From assembly GCA_028819235.1 (NCBI GenBank), contig JAPPMC010000094.1, positions 1-53,888 of the forward strand: a stretch of DNA of 53,888 nucleotides, given 5' to 3'. Under the pieces are notes generated by a model. The model saw nothing but the letters and a program-made list of their open reading frames with translations, ran no database searches and was not told where the DNA came from. How positions within the stretch are numbered: position 1 is the stretch's first letter; every line of letters starts with the position of its first letter. Below, piece after piece: positions 29,625-39,030 of the stretch. The position numbers and the translations under genes are program-made. The stretch is from Bryobacterales bacterium (GTDB lineage Bacteria; Acidobacteriota; Terriglobia; Bryobacterales; UBA6623).

Positions 29625-32226
29625 GTGCAGCCTCTGCCTGGGCCTCGTGTTCGGCGTCCATCTCGGCGAGCTCGTCCGCGGATGGCGGGTCCAACTCCAC
29701 CGACACATGGCTGCCGGATTCGGCCACCGACCCCGGGAACACCACGCCGTAGCCGAGCACGTCTTCGATGGCATCGAGCGCTACGCGGCCCGTGCCGCCT
29801 CTCTGCCTTTGCGAGCTCTTGTCGATCGCGTAGAGAAGAAGCAGGGGCACGTCTCCCACCGCGCGGCGGCGCGCCTCCTTCAGCTCCCCCCACGGCAGGG
29901 AGCGGTCGACATCCCTAGGGCAGTCAAGGCAGATGTCCCTCTTGGACATCAGCGCCTTGATGTTTGCGATCTCTCCGGTGCCCCTCAGGCGCGAGCGCGT
30001 CACGAGGCGAACCTCGCCGGCCGCGCCTAGCGTTCTTGCGGAGGGGTTCCCGCGCGCCGCCTCGACGATTCCCACGTGCCAGCGGTCAAGCCGGCTGCCG
30101 CCTTCGTCCAGGAAGCGCGTCAGGGTGTCGGGCGAGAGGTCCTCCTGCCCGGCGTGGGGGCAGTACGCCGCCAAGAACTTCCGGACCGAGGACTTCGGAA
30201 CACCTCTCCAGAGCTTGGCCTGCAATCCGGCGGCCCGGAGGCCCGCTCTCTGCGCATCGCTGACGAGCTCGGCGGCGGCGTTCCAGTTCTCCCCGAGGAC
30301 CCGGGCGTTCCGGCGCTCGAAGCAGAACGTCTGCCGGTGCGCGCCCCAGAAGCTGACAGCGCAGCGGCGGGCTGCCCTCATCTTGCCGGCGCTCGTGATC
30401 GCCATCCCGGGGATCGTCCGTATCCGGACCGCAACGTCCATCGGCGTCTGCTTGAGTCTTCGGTACTGCGCGATCTCATCGCGCACTTCCGCCTCGACGG
30501 CGGCGAGTCCCGTGAAGCGGAGCTTGAGATCCTCCGTCATCCAGATGCGGGGCAGGTCTTCGTAGCCGGGGCGGTATCCGAACCAGCGCCCCATTTGGAG
30601 GAGCGTGTCGTATTGGTTCGAGGTCCTCAGGAAATAGCTGACCATGAGCCCCTCGAGTGTCAGACCCCTTGCCAGGATCGAGCCGCCGACGACAATGTAC
30701 GTCTGCGGGGCGCCGCCGTAGTCGATCCGGTCAGAGCTCGCCCCGTTCTCGACGGGGACTTCCAGCCGGTCGAGAACGGCGGGCAGGTGTCTGCGAATCC
30801 CGTCGATGTCGACGGGGGGCGCATCGGTGATGCCGGTGGGCAGGCGGCGCCGCTCCGCTTCCCAGAGCTGCCGCAGGCGCTGCGACAGCTCGCTTCCCGC
30901 CCGCAGCAGGGCACCTTGGCTCCCTTCCTTCCATCTCTTGATCAGACCGGCAAGCCGCTCGTGCATCACGACATACGCGGACGTGTGGACCAGCATAGTG
31001 GCGTGGCTGTCGGAGTCCCCGCGCGCGCGCCGCGCCGCGCAGCACGCCAAGAAGTAGAGAATCGCGGTCTCGAGGCTCGGCGCCAGCTCGGGGTAGAAGG
31101 CATCCCGCTGCCGCTGGCTCGGAGGCTGCAGGAGCTGCTGCTCATCGTCCGGGACGGTCCGGATCATGTCGAGCCCTTCTTCTTCGGGCTGGAGATTCCC
31201 GGCATCAACCGGCACCCGACCGAAGAGCCGCTCAGTTCCGAAATACGCGCTCGGGGTTGGCAGCGCCGTTATGAAGTCCCGCGGGTAGAGATCGTCCAGT
31301 TCCGGGCCCTGTGCGGGGTAGGGGTTGATCAGGACGTTGGCGAAGGGGGTCGCGGTGTATCCGACATAGGACACCGCGGGCAGCATTCCGAGCAGCTCGC
31401 GGATGCGCTGGTTGATCGCCGTCATGTCCAGCGCGCCGCGCGCCGCATTGACGCTTGCCTGGTCGCACTCGTCGTCAATTAGCAGGATTCGTAGCCGCCG
31501 CAGGGCGACTGGCGGGGTCTGCTGTATGGCAACCACCAGCCGGTCGAGGGGGGACACGTTCTTCTTGATGACAGCCAGCTGCGCCTTGTCGGTGTGCCAT
31601 GGAATGCCGCCATAGGCGGGCACCCGGAAGTCCTCGTCGACAACCTGCGGCGAGAGCACGTGCCAGCCAATCGGGTCTCTCGCGACGAGATCGCCGACAA
31701 GGCGCGTCTGTGTTTGAAACCTCAGCTTGTTGGTGAGGCCCGCCAGCACGATGACCGTGTTGTACCCGGCGTCCAAGGCCTTCGCCATGACCGCGGTCAT
31801 GTTGGCAGTCTTGCCGGACTGCACGTGCCCGACGACCAGGCCGCGGCGCCGAAACTCCGGCTTGCCGGGATTGCCGAGAAGCGACACGATCTCGTCCGAG
31901 GACCGATCAATCCCGTCTATGCTGTCGCGGCCCCAGCCCTTGGTGTTTTCGAGATACGCCCTGAGTTGAGGCCAGTGCCTGTCAGCTGGCTTGGGGCCGA
32001 AGTACCAAGGGATTCGCGGCGCTGCCAGCGTGTCCGTGTGAAGGATCTCGATTGGCCCATCCTGCTGCTCGATGAGCGCTTTGGCTTCCGCGAGCTCTGC
32101 GTCGATGCTTAGCCCGAACCCCTCCAACTCCAGACGGACCTTCTCTACGGCGGATTCGATGTCCGAGCACTCAGGGCGCGCTCTCCGGATTTGCGCTACC
32201 AATGCTTGGACTTGCGGGTTGGGCAT
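29614..32226 (-). CDS. Z1-domain superfamily II ATPase/helicase-like protein
   Basis: Encodes 870 aa, first gene of the defence operon. SF2 motifs are Walker A GHVQSGKTAN (133-142), Walker B LLIDDECDQAS (DDEC at 251-254), motif III-like YVGYTATPFANVLI (about 288-300), and motif VI QMGRWFGYRPGYEDLPRIWM. The latter lies in the Z1 (PF10593) region, which also has IVVGGSILARGLTLEGLMVSYFLRTSNQYDTL. It is probably an ATP-driven translocase on DNA that works with the nuclease and GHKL ATPase. The ATG at 32226 has no clear ribosome site, and a 400-bp gene-free leader precedes it. TATGAT-like sequence on the minus strand at 32318-32323 is a weak -10 candidate. Confidence 0.92.
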   Translation of the reverse strand: MPNPQVQALVAQIRRARPECSDIESAVEKVRLELEGFGLSIDAELAEAKALIEQQDGPIEILHTDTLAAPRIPWYFGPKPADRHWPQLRAYLENTKGWGRDSIDGIDRSSDEIVSLLGNPGKPEFRRRGLVVGHVQSGKTANMTAVMAKALDAGYNTVIVLAGLTNKLRFQTQTRLVGDLVARDPIGWHVLSPQVVDEDFRVPAYGGIPWHTDKAQLAVIKKNVSPLDRLVVAIQQTPPVALRRLRILLIDDECDQASVNAARGALDMTAINQRIRELLGMLPAVSYVGYTATPFANVLINPYPAQGPELDDLYPRDFITALPTPSAYFGTERLFGRVPVDAGNLQPEEEGLDMIRTVPDDEQQLLQPPSQRQRDAFYPELAPSLETAILYFLACCAARRARGDSDSHATMLVHTSAYVVMHERLAGLIKRWKEGSQGALLRAGSELSQRLRQLWEAERRRLPTGITDAPPVDIDGIRRHLPAVLDRLEVPVENGASSDRIDYGGAPQTYIVVGGSILARGLTLEGLMVSYFLRTSNQYDTLLQMGRWFGYRPGYEDLPRIWMTEDLKLRFTGLAAVEAEVRDEIAQYRRLKQTPMDVAVRIRTIPGMAITSAGKMRAARRCAVSFWGAHRQTFCFERRNARVLGENWNAAAELVSDAQRAGLRAAGLQAKLWRGVPKSSVRKFLAAYCPHAGQEDLSPDTLTRFLDEGGSRLDRWHVGIVEAARGNPSARTLGAAGEVRLVTRSRLRGTGEIANIKALMSKRDICLDCPRDVDRSLPWGELKEARRRAVGDVPLLLLYAIDKSSQRQRGGTGRVALDAIEDVLGYGVVFPGSVAESGSHVSVELDPPSADELAEMDAEHEAQAEAAHVI

Positions 32227-32539
32227 ATAGAGCTGCTACGCGAGGGAAAGTCTAGTGTCGGGAGTGTGCATTCCCCGGGGTGCCCAATCAACCTGCCTAG
32301 CATCACGGGCCGCAAGTATCATATCCAAACCCTCCTGCACCCGAACTGGCGCATGTGCTCGTGACCTAGGCTGCGTAGGGCGGTCACTTGCCCCCACCAC
32401 GCCGTCGTGCGGCACTCGCTCGCTGCCGATTCGTACGGATACAAGTCAAATCTCTTGACACCGTTGTCGCGGTCGGCTGCCGGTGCACCCAATCCACTGA
32501 CAGGGACGGCCACGCTTCAAGGTGGACTCAACGGCGCAG
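32227..32539. other. Gene-free leader of the Z1 operon
   Basis: No credible gene on either strand. It presumably holds the operon promoter: revcomp of 32318-32323 reads TATGAT, about 90 bp before the Z1 start, without a good -35. No clear dyad was seen. Confidence 0.35.
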
Positions 32540-32622
32540 AAGCCGTCGTCGCCCTCGGAGACAATCTTGTTGCGTGTTTTGCGTGTTGCGCGACGCACGA
32601 CACATATGCTGGCCTGACGACA
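32540..32622 (+). pseudogene. Possible HigB toxin C-terminal remnant
   Basis: Translations in adjacent frames (DNLVACFACC, VFCVLRDARH) weakly echo the HigB end NDQWRICFVWRDGDAYDVEI, and the position, about 15 nt before the HigA-like start, is where HigB normally ends. This is a guess from context plus fragments; no open frame survives. Confidence 0.25.
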
Positions 32623-32638
32623 TGAGGAGCTGGCCCGC

Positions 32639-32775
32639 ATGAAGCCTGCCACTACATCGCCCAGGGATCCGGGCATCTATGTTCGCGCGTCCGTTATTCC
32701 TAGGCACATGTCGGCCTCGGAAGCTGCCCGGCGGCTCGGCATCGGGCGCCCGGCCCTCTCCACGTTCCTCAATGA
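32639..32775 (+). pseudogene. HigA-family antitoxin remnant
   Basis: Encodes RDPGIYVRASVIPRHMSASEAARRLGIGRPALSTFLN, the HigA/XRE antidote signature (HPGxxxRxxVIPxGMSVTEAAxxLGIGRPALSNFLNG). The homology stops after FLN; the usual SxxMAxRLExAFG helix and C-terminus are missing. The sequence instead runs into the N-terminus of a different large broken gene (KTALQHWKAVRAYD). A deletion therefore seems to have fused two genes. The C-terminal 20 residues of the surviving frame are not family-like. Confidence 0.65.
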
Positions 32776-32820
32776 TGGGAGACGTCCAAGACAGCGCTGC
32801 AGCACTGGAAAGCGGTCAGG

Positions 32821-32831
32821 GCGTACGATGC
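32821..32831. repeat. Left target-site duplication of the IS
   Basis: GCGTACGATGC; matches 34224-34234 at 10 of 11 positions. Confidence 0.8.
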
Positions 32832-34223
32832 CATAAGAGCTAACTTATGGCGCTGACTAGAAGTAATGAGCGAGTTGGGGGCGACGCTCTCGAGGTGGAT
32901 CCGCCAGTTCCTTCGAGATTGCACTCCAGTCGGAGAGGGTTTCGGCCAGCGTGACTGGCGGTTCGATGGCACGCCGGACTTGGTTCAGGACAAACGAGAA
33001 TTCACGCCAGGCGCTGCGTGGCTGTTTCCGGTGCCAAGTCATACCCCCAGGGGGAAATAGAGCTTGCGTGGTGGATCAGTTTCTCGACCAGCAGGGCCAC
33101 CAACAGCTTGCCGTACAGCCAAGCCTTGGCACTGTCATCGTGATGCTTCGGTAAGGCACCGAGCTGGGCCAGCGACTTGAAGCGTTTGAAGGTCAGTTCG
33201 ACCTGCCAGCGAGTCCGGTACCAATCCAGCACCTCCGAATCGGACCACTCAGCCTCGGGAACCGTTGTGAACAAGATCACGTACTTGGCCAGCTCCAGGG
33301 TTGATGGCTGGACCTCGCGGCCCTTCGAGCGTGCTTCCCGCCGCGCCTTCTGCACCGCGATGCGAGTTGCTTCTTCGGTCTTGCGCAATGCGCAGACCCG
33401 TCCCGGGACCGTCGCTTCCTCTCCGGCACGCACCCATGCCTCCAGCGATCCGATCATTCCGGGGCGGCGCAAGGGCTTCATCGATTTGACAAGATCCAGG
33501 CACTCGCCGTCCATGGCTTCCAATCTCAAGGCCCCGCTGTTCACCCTTACGGTCACTTGGCCGCCGGCATCCGCCACGTGCCGGATGCCTCTGCCCGTCG
33601 AGTACCCCCGATCTGCCAGTACTTTGTCGCCTGCCGCAATCGGAAACTGGGTCAGCGATTCGCCCGTGCCTTCCCCCTTCGTCCTCGTCAACTTGAAGAA
33701 GTCGCAGGTCAGCGAAGGCAGACGCAGACTGTAGTGCACGCGCCACAGCGAGCCGGTCCGGCCCGGCTCCTTCACTGTCGTCCCGTCAAAGGCCCGCACC
33801 TCAGCGCCACCGACAGCTGCACCGGCCGCCAAGCCCTGCTCCCGAAACAGCTCGATGCAAAGTGCCTGCAACCAGTCGCGCGACTTCCTCAGCCGCTTGA
33901 GCAAGGCCACATCCGACAGGTCTGCCAGATTCGCCCGGCGAGCCCTCACCACCGTCTCCCGCAACGAATGACCGCAAGCCAAGTGCAGCAGCAGGGTGCG
34001 CAGGAGACTGTCGGGCGACTTGTCCTTCCGCAACTTCCTCAATGCCCCTGTTCGCCCCGCCAAGTCCTCCCAGTTCGGGGGCAGGAACGATCTGAGCAGA
34101 TCCCAGTCCTCGATCAGGGGCTCACTCGTTTCAGGCGTCATCGATCCGAGTGGGCGTCAGCAACGCCCACCTAGATCATATCGGCACATGTCCGTCTAGC
34201 CAATTGATAAGTTAGCTCTTATG
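32832..34223. mobile_element. IS4-family-like insertion sequence, 1392 bp
   Basis: Bounded by perfect 17-bp terminal inverted repeats (32832-32848 CATAAGAGCTAACTTAT and its reverse complement at 34207-34223) and flanked by 11-bp target duplications GCGTACGATGC (32821-32831) and GCGTACGAAGC (34224-34234) that differ at one base. It carries one transposase gene on the minus strand. The element splits a gene whose frame matches on both sides (VRAYD / AYEASDLEQWL), proving insertion into coding sequence. The near-intact ends indicate a fairly recent insertion. Confidence 0.9.
32857..34141 (-). pseudogene. IS4-family DDE transposase with C-terminal frameshift
   Basis: The main frame (34141-33002, 379 aa) has the DDE motifs RAFDGTTVKEPG, VLADRGYSTGRGI and the YREK signature WYRTRWQVELTFKRFKSLAQLG. 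After SPWGYDLAP the frame ends at a TGA, but the next frame continues with SAWREFSFVLNQVRRAIEPPVTLAETLSDW, the expected family end, down to the stop at 32857. A one-base shift near 33020 therefore truncates about 50 residues that lie beyond the catalytic core. It could be inactive or could tolerate the loss. No slippery heptamer typical of programmed shifting was evident. Confidence 0.88.
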
Positions 34224-34234
34224 GCGTACGAAGC
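34224..34234. repeat. Right target-site duplication of the IS
   Basis: GCGTACGAAGC; matches 32821-32831 at 10 of 11 positions. The single mismatch is a mutation since insertion. Confidence 0.8.
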
Positions 34235-35890
34235 GAGCGACTTGGAGCAATGGCTGGACTAGTCCTATCCCGCTCAGGTGTGGCTGGCGCCGCTGGGGGG
34301 AAGCTACTGACCCGCATCTATCGCCCGAACTGCTCGCTCCATGGATCGACGAGGGCAAAAGGCTATTCAGGGACTGGTTCGCGAACAGATCCGAGAGCCA
34401 ATGCGCTCGACCATGCATCGTTTCACCCGGCTCACGGGATGTTGCCTTCGCCTTCTTGGCGGGTGTACTGGAGCACGATGAATTCCATCGCTGCAAGGAC
34501 CTGGCCGTCGTTCTCAAGTCCGACCGAGCGGCGGTGCGCGTAGTCAACTCCTTGGCGCCACTGATCCTGGTCTCCTCCTCTCGGTCCGTGGAGCGCGAGC
34601 TCGCGACCGCCACCCGCCCAATTCGACATGTCATATGCCGTGCGAGCAACTCCGTCGATCTCAGGCCCGACATTCGTCTCGCCCAGGTTGATCGCGGCGC
34701 ATTCACGGATGCTCTTGAATGCATGTCGGTCGCGCCAGCCTGCATCGAGCGGCTTGCGCGGGAAGCCGGGCGCTCGCTGAAAATCCTGCGTCGGCGCCTG
34801 TCCCGCTCGACTGCAATTGGCCAGCCGGTGTGGGCCCGGGACCACCTCCAGTCCTTGGTTCTGATTCCGCTTTCTCTGGCCGGGGCGTGGCGCTTCCAGT
34901 CCGATGGCGATAACAAGGCCCTCGCCTTCTCGTCAGCTCGGCCCGATCCTGAAGCGCTGGAAACTGACTTCAGTGAGCTCGCGCAGCTGGAAGACAGCCC
35001 TGAGTGGTCGGACCGCGAGTTCCGGGGCGTCACCTCTGTGCTTGATGCACTCTCCGCGACCGCTCGATGGGCCACGAGCCAACTGCTGGACCGCTTCTTC
35101 CGACTCTCGGCGAACGTCCTTTCCCAATCCGACCCGGCCCTCGAATTGCCCGAGACGCAGCAATGGGACGGCCCGAGGCGTGGCAGAGTGCGAGCCCACT
35201 TCGAGGCGCTGCGCAAGGGTGTCTCCGAGTCCCTAGCGATCTTGGCCGTTCATGGCAATCGCTGGTTCGGAGACCGGCTGGGCATTGACGCTGTGAGAGA
35301 GATCGCGGCGGCTGTCCGCAGTTTGATGACACCGCTCCGACCTGAGTCCTTGGTTTCGCTTGGCGAATGCCTGCCCCTGTCGGCCGAGGCTGCCCCCGAT
35401 GACTTCTTGCAGATCGTTGAAGATGGGTTGAAGGGAGACTCACCCCCTGTGTTGGGCCTGCTCGAACCGCTGCAGGCCGACGTTTCTTTCAGACTACCAA
35501 GCGAATTCCCCGTCTGAACGCATTGGAGTGCTTGGCATGGAATCCGACGAGACTTCCGAGAGTCTCACTGATTCGCGCTCGGCTCGCTGCGCACGAGGCC
35601 CAGGACGGCTGGGGCTGGGATCCAATACCGACCGGAAGCCTGAAGGCCGTGCTGAATTGGTGGATTCCGCAGACGGTGGCGACTCTTCCGCAAAGGCTTG
35701 AGATTCTTGAGCTCGTTCTCAAGCGCTATCCCGATGTTGGCAGGAGAATCGGTCTCGACCAGTTGCAGGTCGGGCCACAAGTCGCATCCTATTCCTACAT
35801 GCCGTTGTGGTCCGACGATGGCTCCCGTGCCGAAGAAGCGGTCTCCCGGCAGCAACGCTGCGAGTTCGTCCGCGAGACCGCCCGACTGCT
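34224..35890 (+). pseudogene. Large unnamed conserved protein, split by the IS and frameshifted
   Basis: The 5' end lies left of the IS (32788-32831: KTALQHWKAVRAYD) and continues in frame after it (AYEASDLEQWLD), then a TAG at 34260. Further frames carry DEGKRLFRDWFANRSESQCA and AGVLEHDEFHRCKDLAVVL. A long open piece at 34456-35517 (353 aa) includes LIPLSLAGAWRFQSDGDNK, EFRGVTSVLDALSATARW, LAVHGNRWFGDRLGID and AAPDDFLQIVEDGL. After another shift, ECLAWNPTRLPRVSLIRARLAAHE and VASYSYMPLWSDDGSRAEE follow at 35523-35890. I recall similar large proteins of about 1000 aa annotated only as hypothetical; no function is known to me. The 3' end abuts the truncated McrB-like gene on the opposite strand. 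Confidence 0.7.
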
Positions 35891-36804
35891 AATCCTCGTA
35901 GGCGTAGGACTGGTGGAACTGGACCATCTCGATTGGGCCATCGTCCTTTCGACTCATTAGGCACCAGGCTATGCGGCGGGCGAAAAATGTCTTGCACGTG
36001 CCGGGCGGTCCTTGAAGGATGAGAGTCTTGCGGAACCAGATCGACTCGAGGAGGCGATCGAAGGCAGTGCGAGGGATTAAGAGGTCTTGGTGGGAGGCTT
36101 CGGCGTCGTAGATCCGCCTGTCATCCGCTCCGTTCGCATTCGGTATGCCTCCCATAGCACGCCACCAAAGGGCATCCAACGTCCAGATGTCAGTTCCAAG
36201 CTCCTCGGCAAAACCCACCGGGAGCTTGTTGACCTTGATGTACCGGTCCGAGTACTGGGTTGCGGACGGGTAGAGATACTCCCACAGCCCAAGCGCCTTG
36301 AGCGACTGAACTTGCGTCTTGCTTGTAGACGCCGTGCTTCTCTGGATGGCGGACGAAGAGAATGGGAGTGAAGGTCGCTGATCCCAAGCCGCTTATGAGC
36401 TTCCCGCCAGAAGGCGGGTAGGGCCGGTCGAGCCGCTCGCGCAGCGGCCGCGACTCGTCTAGAAGGATCCGAAGCGCTTCGCGCAATGCGCCCATGCACT
36501 CGGTAATCCTCGGCCCATACCGAATTATCCCAGTCCAGTGACGATTGTTCTTGAACTTCAGGAATCCGATAAAGTTCCCTCGCGCAAGGCGCGGCAGGTC
36601 CTTGTCGGAGAATACACGCTGGTATCTCGTGAGGACGTCTGACTTCGCCTCAACGATCTTGGACAGTTCTACGTCTTGTCCTCCACAGATGCCGTACAGA
36701 ATGCTTTGAATGCATTCTAGGGCCTTAGCTCGATGCGCTCCGCCCGGTCGCGGGGCCCCGCCACTTCCTGCCCTCAAGCCTTGAGGCTCCGTGGTTGTCC
36801 ACAT
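35889..36804 (-). pseudogene. McrB-like AAA+ restriction GTPase/ATPase, frameshifted and truncated
   Basis: The N-terminal part (36804 to about 36320) reads VLTRYQRVFSDKDLPRLARG, FLKFKNNRHWTGIIRYGP, LRILLDESRPLRERLD and TFTPILFVRHPEKHGVYK. A one-base shift near 36315 then moves to a frame with KTQVQSLKALGLW, QYSDRYIKVNKLPVGFAEELG, TDIWTLDALWWRAMGG. Walker A is LILQGPPGTCKTFFARRIAW, followed by IEMVQFHQSYAYED and an immediate TAG where relatives continue FxQGxRP. All later AAA+ motifs are gone. McrB-type motors drive McrC nucleases against modified phage DNA; no McrC is present. The truncation point coincides with the end of the plus-strand pseudogene, marking a deletion joint near 35890. Confidence 0.8.
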
Positions 36805-37479
36805 GTGATCGGCACGTTAGCGATTGCGGCGCGCAATGGGAAGGAACCTCAGTGTCGCTTGGAATATAACGTGGCGGTATGTTCCTCGGGAAACTACTGA
36901 GTGCGCTCTTGGTGTGCTTCTCCGAGCACCTCTGCTCCAACTGTCCTATAGCCGCTTCGGCTTCGCGCCGATGTTCTTCGACCTACGCCGACGCGTTCAT
37001 GAAGAGGCGGATGCCCGGGTGATCGGTCGGCTCCGCGTAATCCCTTCTTGTAATGAGAGCGTCCACGAAGCTCTGATCCTCCCACCGTAACCTACGCGGG
37101 AGTAGGCCACAGGCGACCCCTGTTCTTCCCAACTGGATCTCCGGTCTGAGGAGAAGGGGTGTGAAATCCGCGGCCTTTGCGTGGGTCGGCGTGATGACCG
37201 ACGGCCGACGTTGGCAAGTCTGGCAGGTTGTACGTCACCGTGGCAAGGTGTAGCGCCCATCTCTGGATTCGGTCGTTCCTGTGGCGTACCTCCGCGGACG
37301 AACGGCTGGATGCGACGGCAACACCGAATGGTCCGCTAGGGAATCTGGGGGCTGTGTCGACGCCCGTTGTGTACCGTCGTGGGTAACGGGATGAGATGTG
37401 AGAGCGCATGAAGACTGCGTCCTGCAAAGTGGAACCCGCCCCTCATCGGCCTGGTAACGGATGTCTTTCGGGACAGCGG
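36805..37479. other. Gene-poor stretch
   Basis: Several short frames exist on both strands, but none has a recognisable motif, ribosome site or consistent codon use. It probably holds degraded DNA between the defence island and the sulfatase. No repeats or dyads stood out. Confidence 0.4.
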
Positions 37480-39030
37480 TCAGTTCGGGTCGCCCGTCTC
37501 TCGGCCAATTGCCGGAAGCGCCGCCCGCCAACCCGCCCGGAGCTTCTCAGAAAGATGCTCACGGATGTCGGCATGCTCGGGAGACTTGGCGAGGTTGACG
37601 AATTCCCGCGGATCGCTTGCAAGGTCATAGAGTTCGTGCTGGGTGGCGCCGCTGCCGTCTAGGGGCGACCATTCGGTGTACCGATAGTTCGCCGTCCGCA
37701 CAGTACGGCCGTGTGCGCCGTTTCGCTTCGCCTCGGAGAAGACCGCGCTCTTCCACGGGAGGTCCGGATCATTGAGCAGGGGAACAAAGCTGGTGCCTTC
37801 CAGGCCTTCCGGGACCGGAAGGTTGCAAAGTTCCGCCAATGTAGGGTACAGGTCGACGAGCTCCACCAGCGCGGCAGTGCGGACACCCGCTGCCCCGTGC
37901 GGTACCCGGACGATGAGGGGTACGCGAGTGGATTCTTCGAACTGCGTGTGCTTGCGTCAGAGGCCACCGTGCTCGGCGAGGTGGAATCCGTGGTCGCTCA
38001 CGAACACGACGACCGTCGAGTCCGCCAGCTTGAGCCCGTCGAGCGCTTCCATCAGCAGCCCGACTTGGACATCGATCAGCGAGACCGTTGCGTGGTACGC
38101 GGCTATGGCTTGACGCTTCTGCTCGTCGCTGTGGTCCGGATCCTCGGGATAGCCGCCGACAGCGGCGGCGGGGATGTCGGACCGGTCATCCTCGGGCTCG
38201 ACCGGCAGCATGACCTCGGAGACCGGATGCCGCTCGAAGAACGATGCCGGCGCGACCCACGGCTGGTGGGGCTTGTGGAACCCGGCGGCTATGAAGAACG
38301 GTCTGTCGCGGTCCAGTCCCAACAGCTCGATCACCCTCCGCGTGGTCTGCCCGTCGGGCGTGTCGTCCTCGGTCTCGTCCGTTGCGCGCCATGTCAGCGG
38401 CATGCCGGTCGGTCGACCGAGATGCGCGAGGATCTCCGCTCGCGAGAGGCCGTCCTCGGATCCCTCGATCCATGAATTGTCCCGGACCTCGGAATGGTCC
38501 GTGCCTGGCAGGTAGTGCTTCCTCCGAGCCGCATTCTCGGAGACATCCCACGAGACGGAGCCCTCGTACCTGCCGTGTGCAACCTTCCCCACCCTTGCCG
38601 TGAAGTACCCGTGCGATTGAAAGTGTTCGGGAAGCATCGCGACATCACCCAAGTGGTGCCGAGGCTCGACGAAGTTTCCGTACACATCGGTAGACTTCGG
38701 GCGCCGGCCACTCAGGAAGGACGTGCGGGATGGGTTGCAGAGCGGGTCCTGCGCATACGCTCGGTCGAACTGCACACCGGTCGTCGCGACCCTGTCGATG
38801 TTGGGGGTCACGGCGGTTGGATACTCGCCGTAGGTGCCGAGTGCGACATTGAGGTCGTCGACGACAATGAACAGGACATTCGGCCGGTTCGCCAATTCGA
38901 CCGACGAATCGGACCCGCAGCCGACGGCAAGAAGCAGAGCCAAGCAAGTCCAAGGCCGGAAGCCCCAGCCCCGTCCAGCCCTCCGCGGCCGCCGGGCTTC
39001 AGTGGGTGCAATGGACTGCCGCATAGCCAT
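37480..39030 (-). pseudogene. Exported iduronate-2-sulfatase-like sulfatase with in-frame TGA
   Basis: Read through one TGA (37957-37959), the frame gives about 516 aa. The N-terminus has a possible lipoprotein leader (PWTCLALLLAVGC, C38). The metal site begins RPNVLFIVVDDLNVALGTYGEYP, and the catalytic motif is C98-N-P-S-R102 in AQDPLCNPSRTSFLSGRRP. FFIAAGFHKPHQPWVAP and VVFVSDHGFHLAEHGGL-stop-RKHTQFEESTRVPLIVRVP follow. Relatives have Trp where the stop is (GLWRKHT), so TGG to TGA is likely. The rest (LVELVDLYPTLAELCNLPVPEGLEG) is family-typical. Without read-through the enzyme lacks its C-terminal third and a metal-site segment. It could be a recent pseudogene or a base error. Confidence 0.85.

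Noticed and set aside
30076..31482. A 468-codon plus-strand open frame
   Set aside because: Antisense to the Z1 gene, which has complete SF2 motifs.
23627..32226. DISARM or BREX assignment of the defence island
   Set aside because: No DrmA/B/C, PglX/PglZ or BrxC-like motifs are present; the helicase has a Z1 domain and the ATPase is GHKL-type.
33000..33040. Programmed frameshifting in the IS4-like transposase
   Set aside because: No slippery heptamer or downstream stem was evident, and IS4-family transposases are normally single-frame.
37957..37959. Selenocysteine at the TGA of the second sulfatase
   Set aside because: The expected residue is Trp, the catalytic Cys is elsewhere (C98), and no selenocysteine insertion hairpin was apparent next to the codon.
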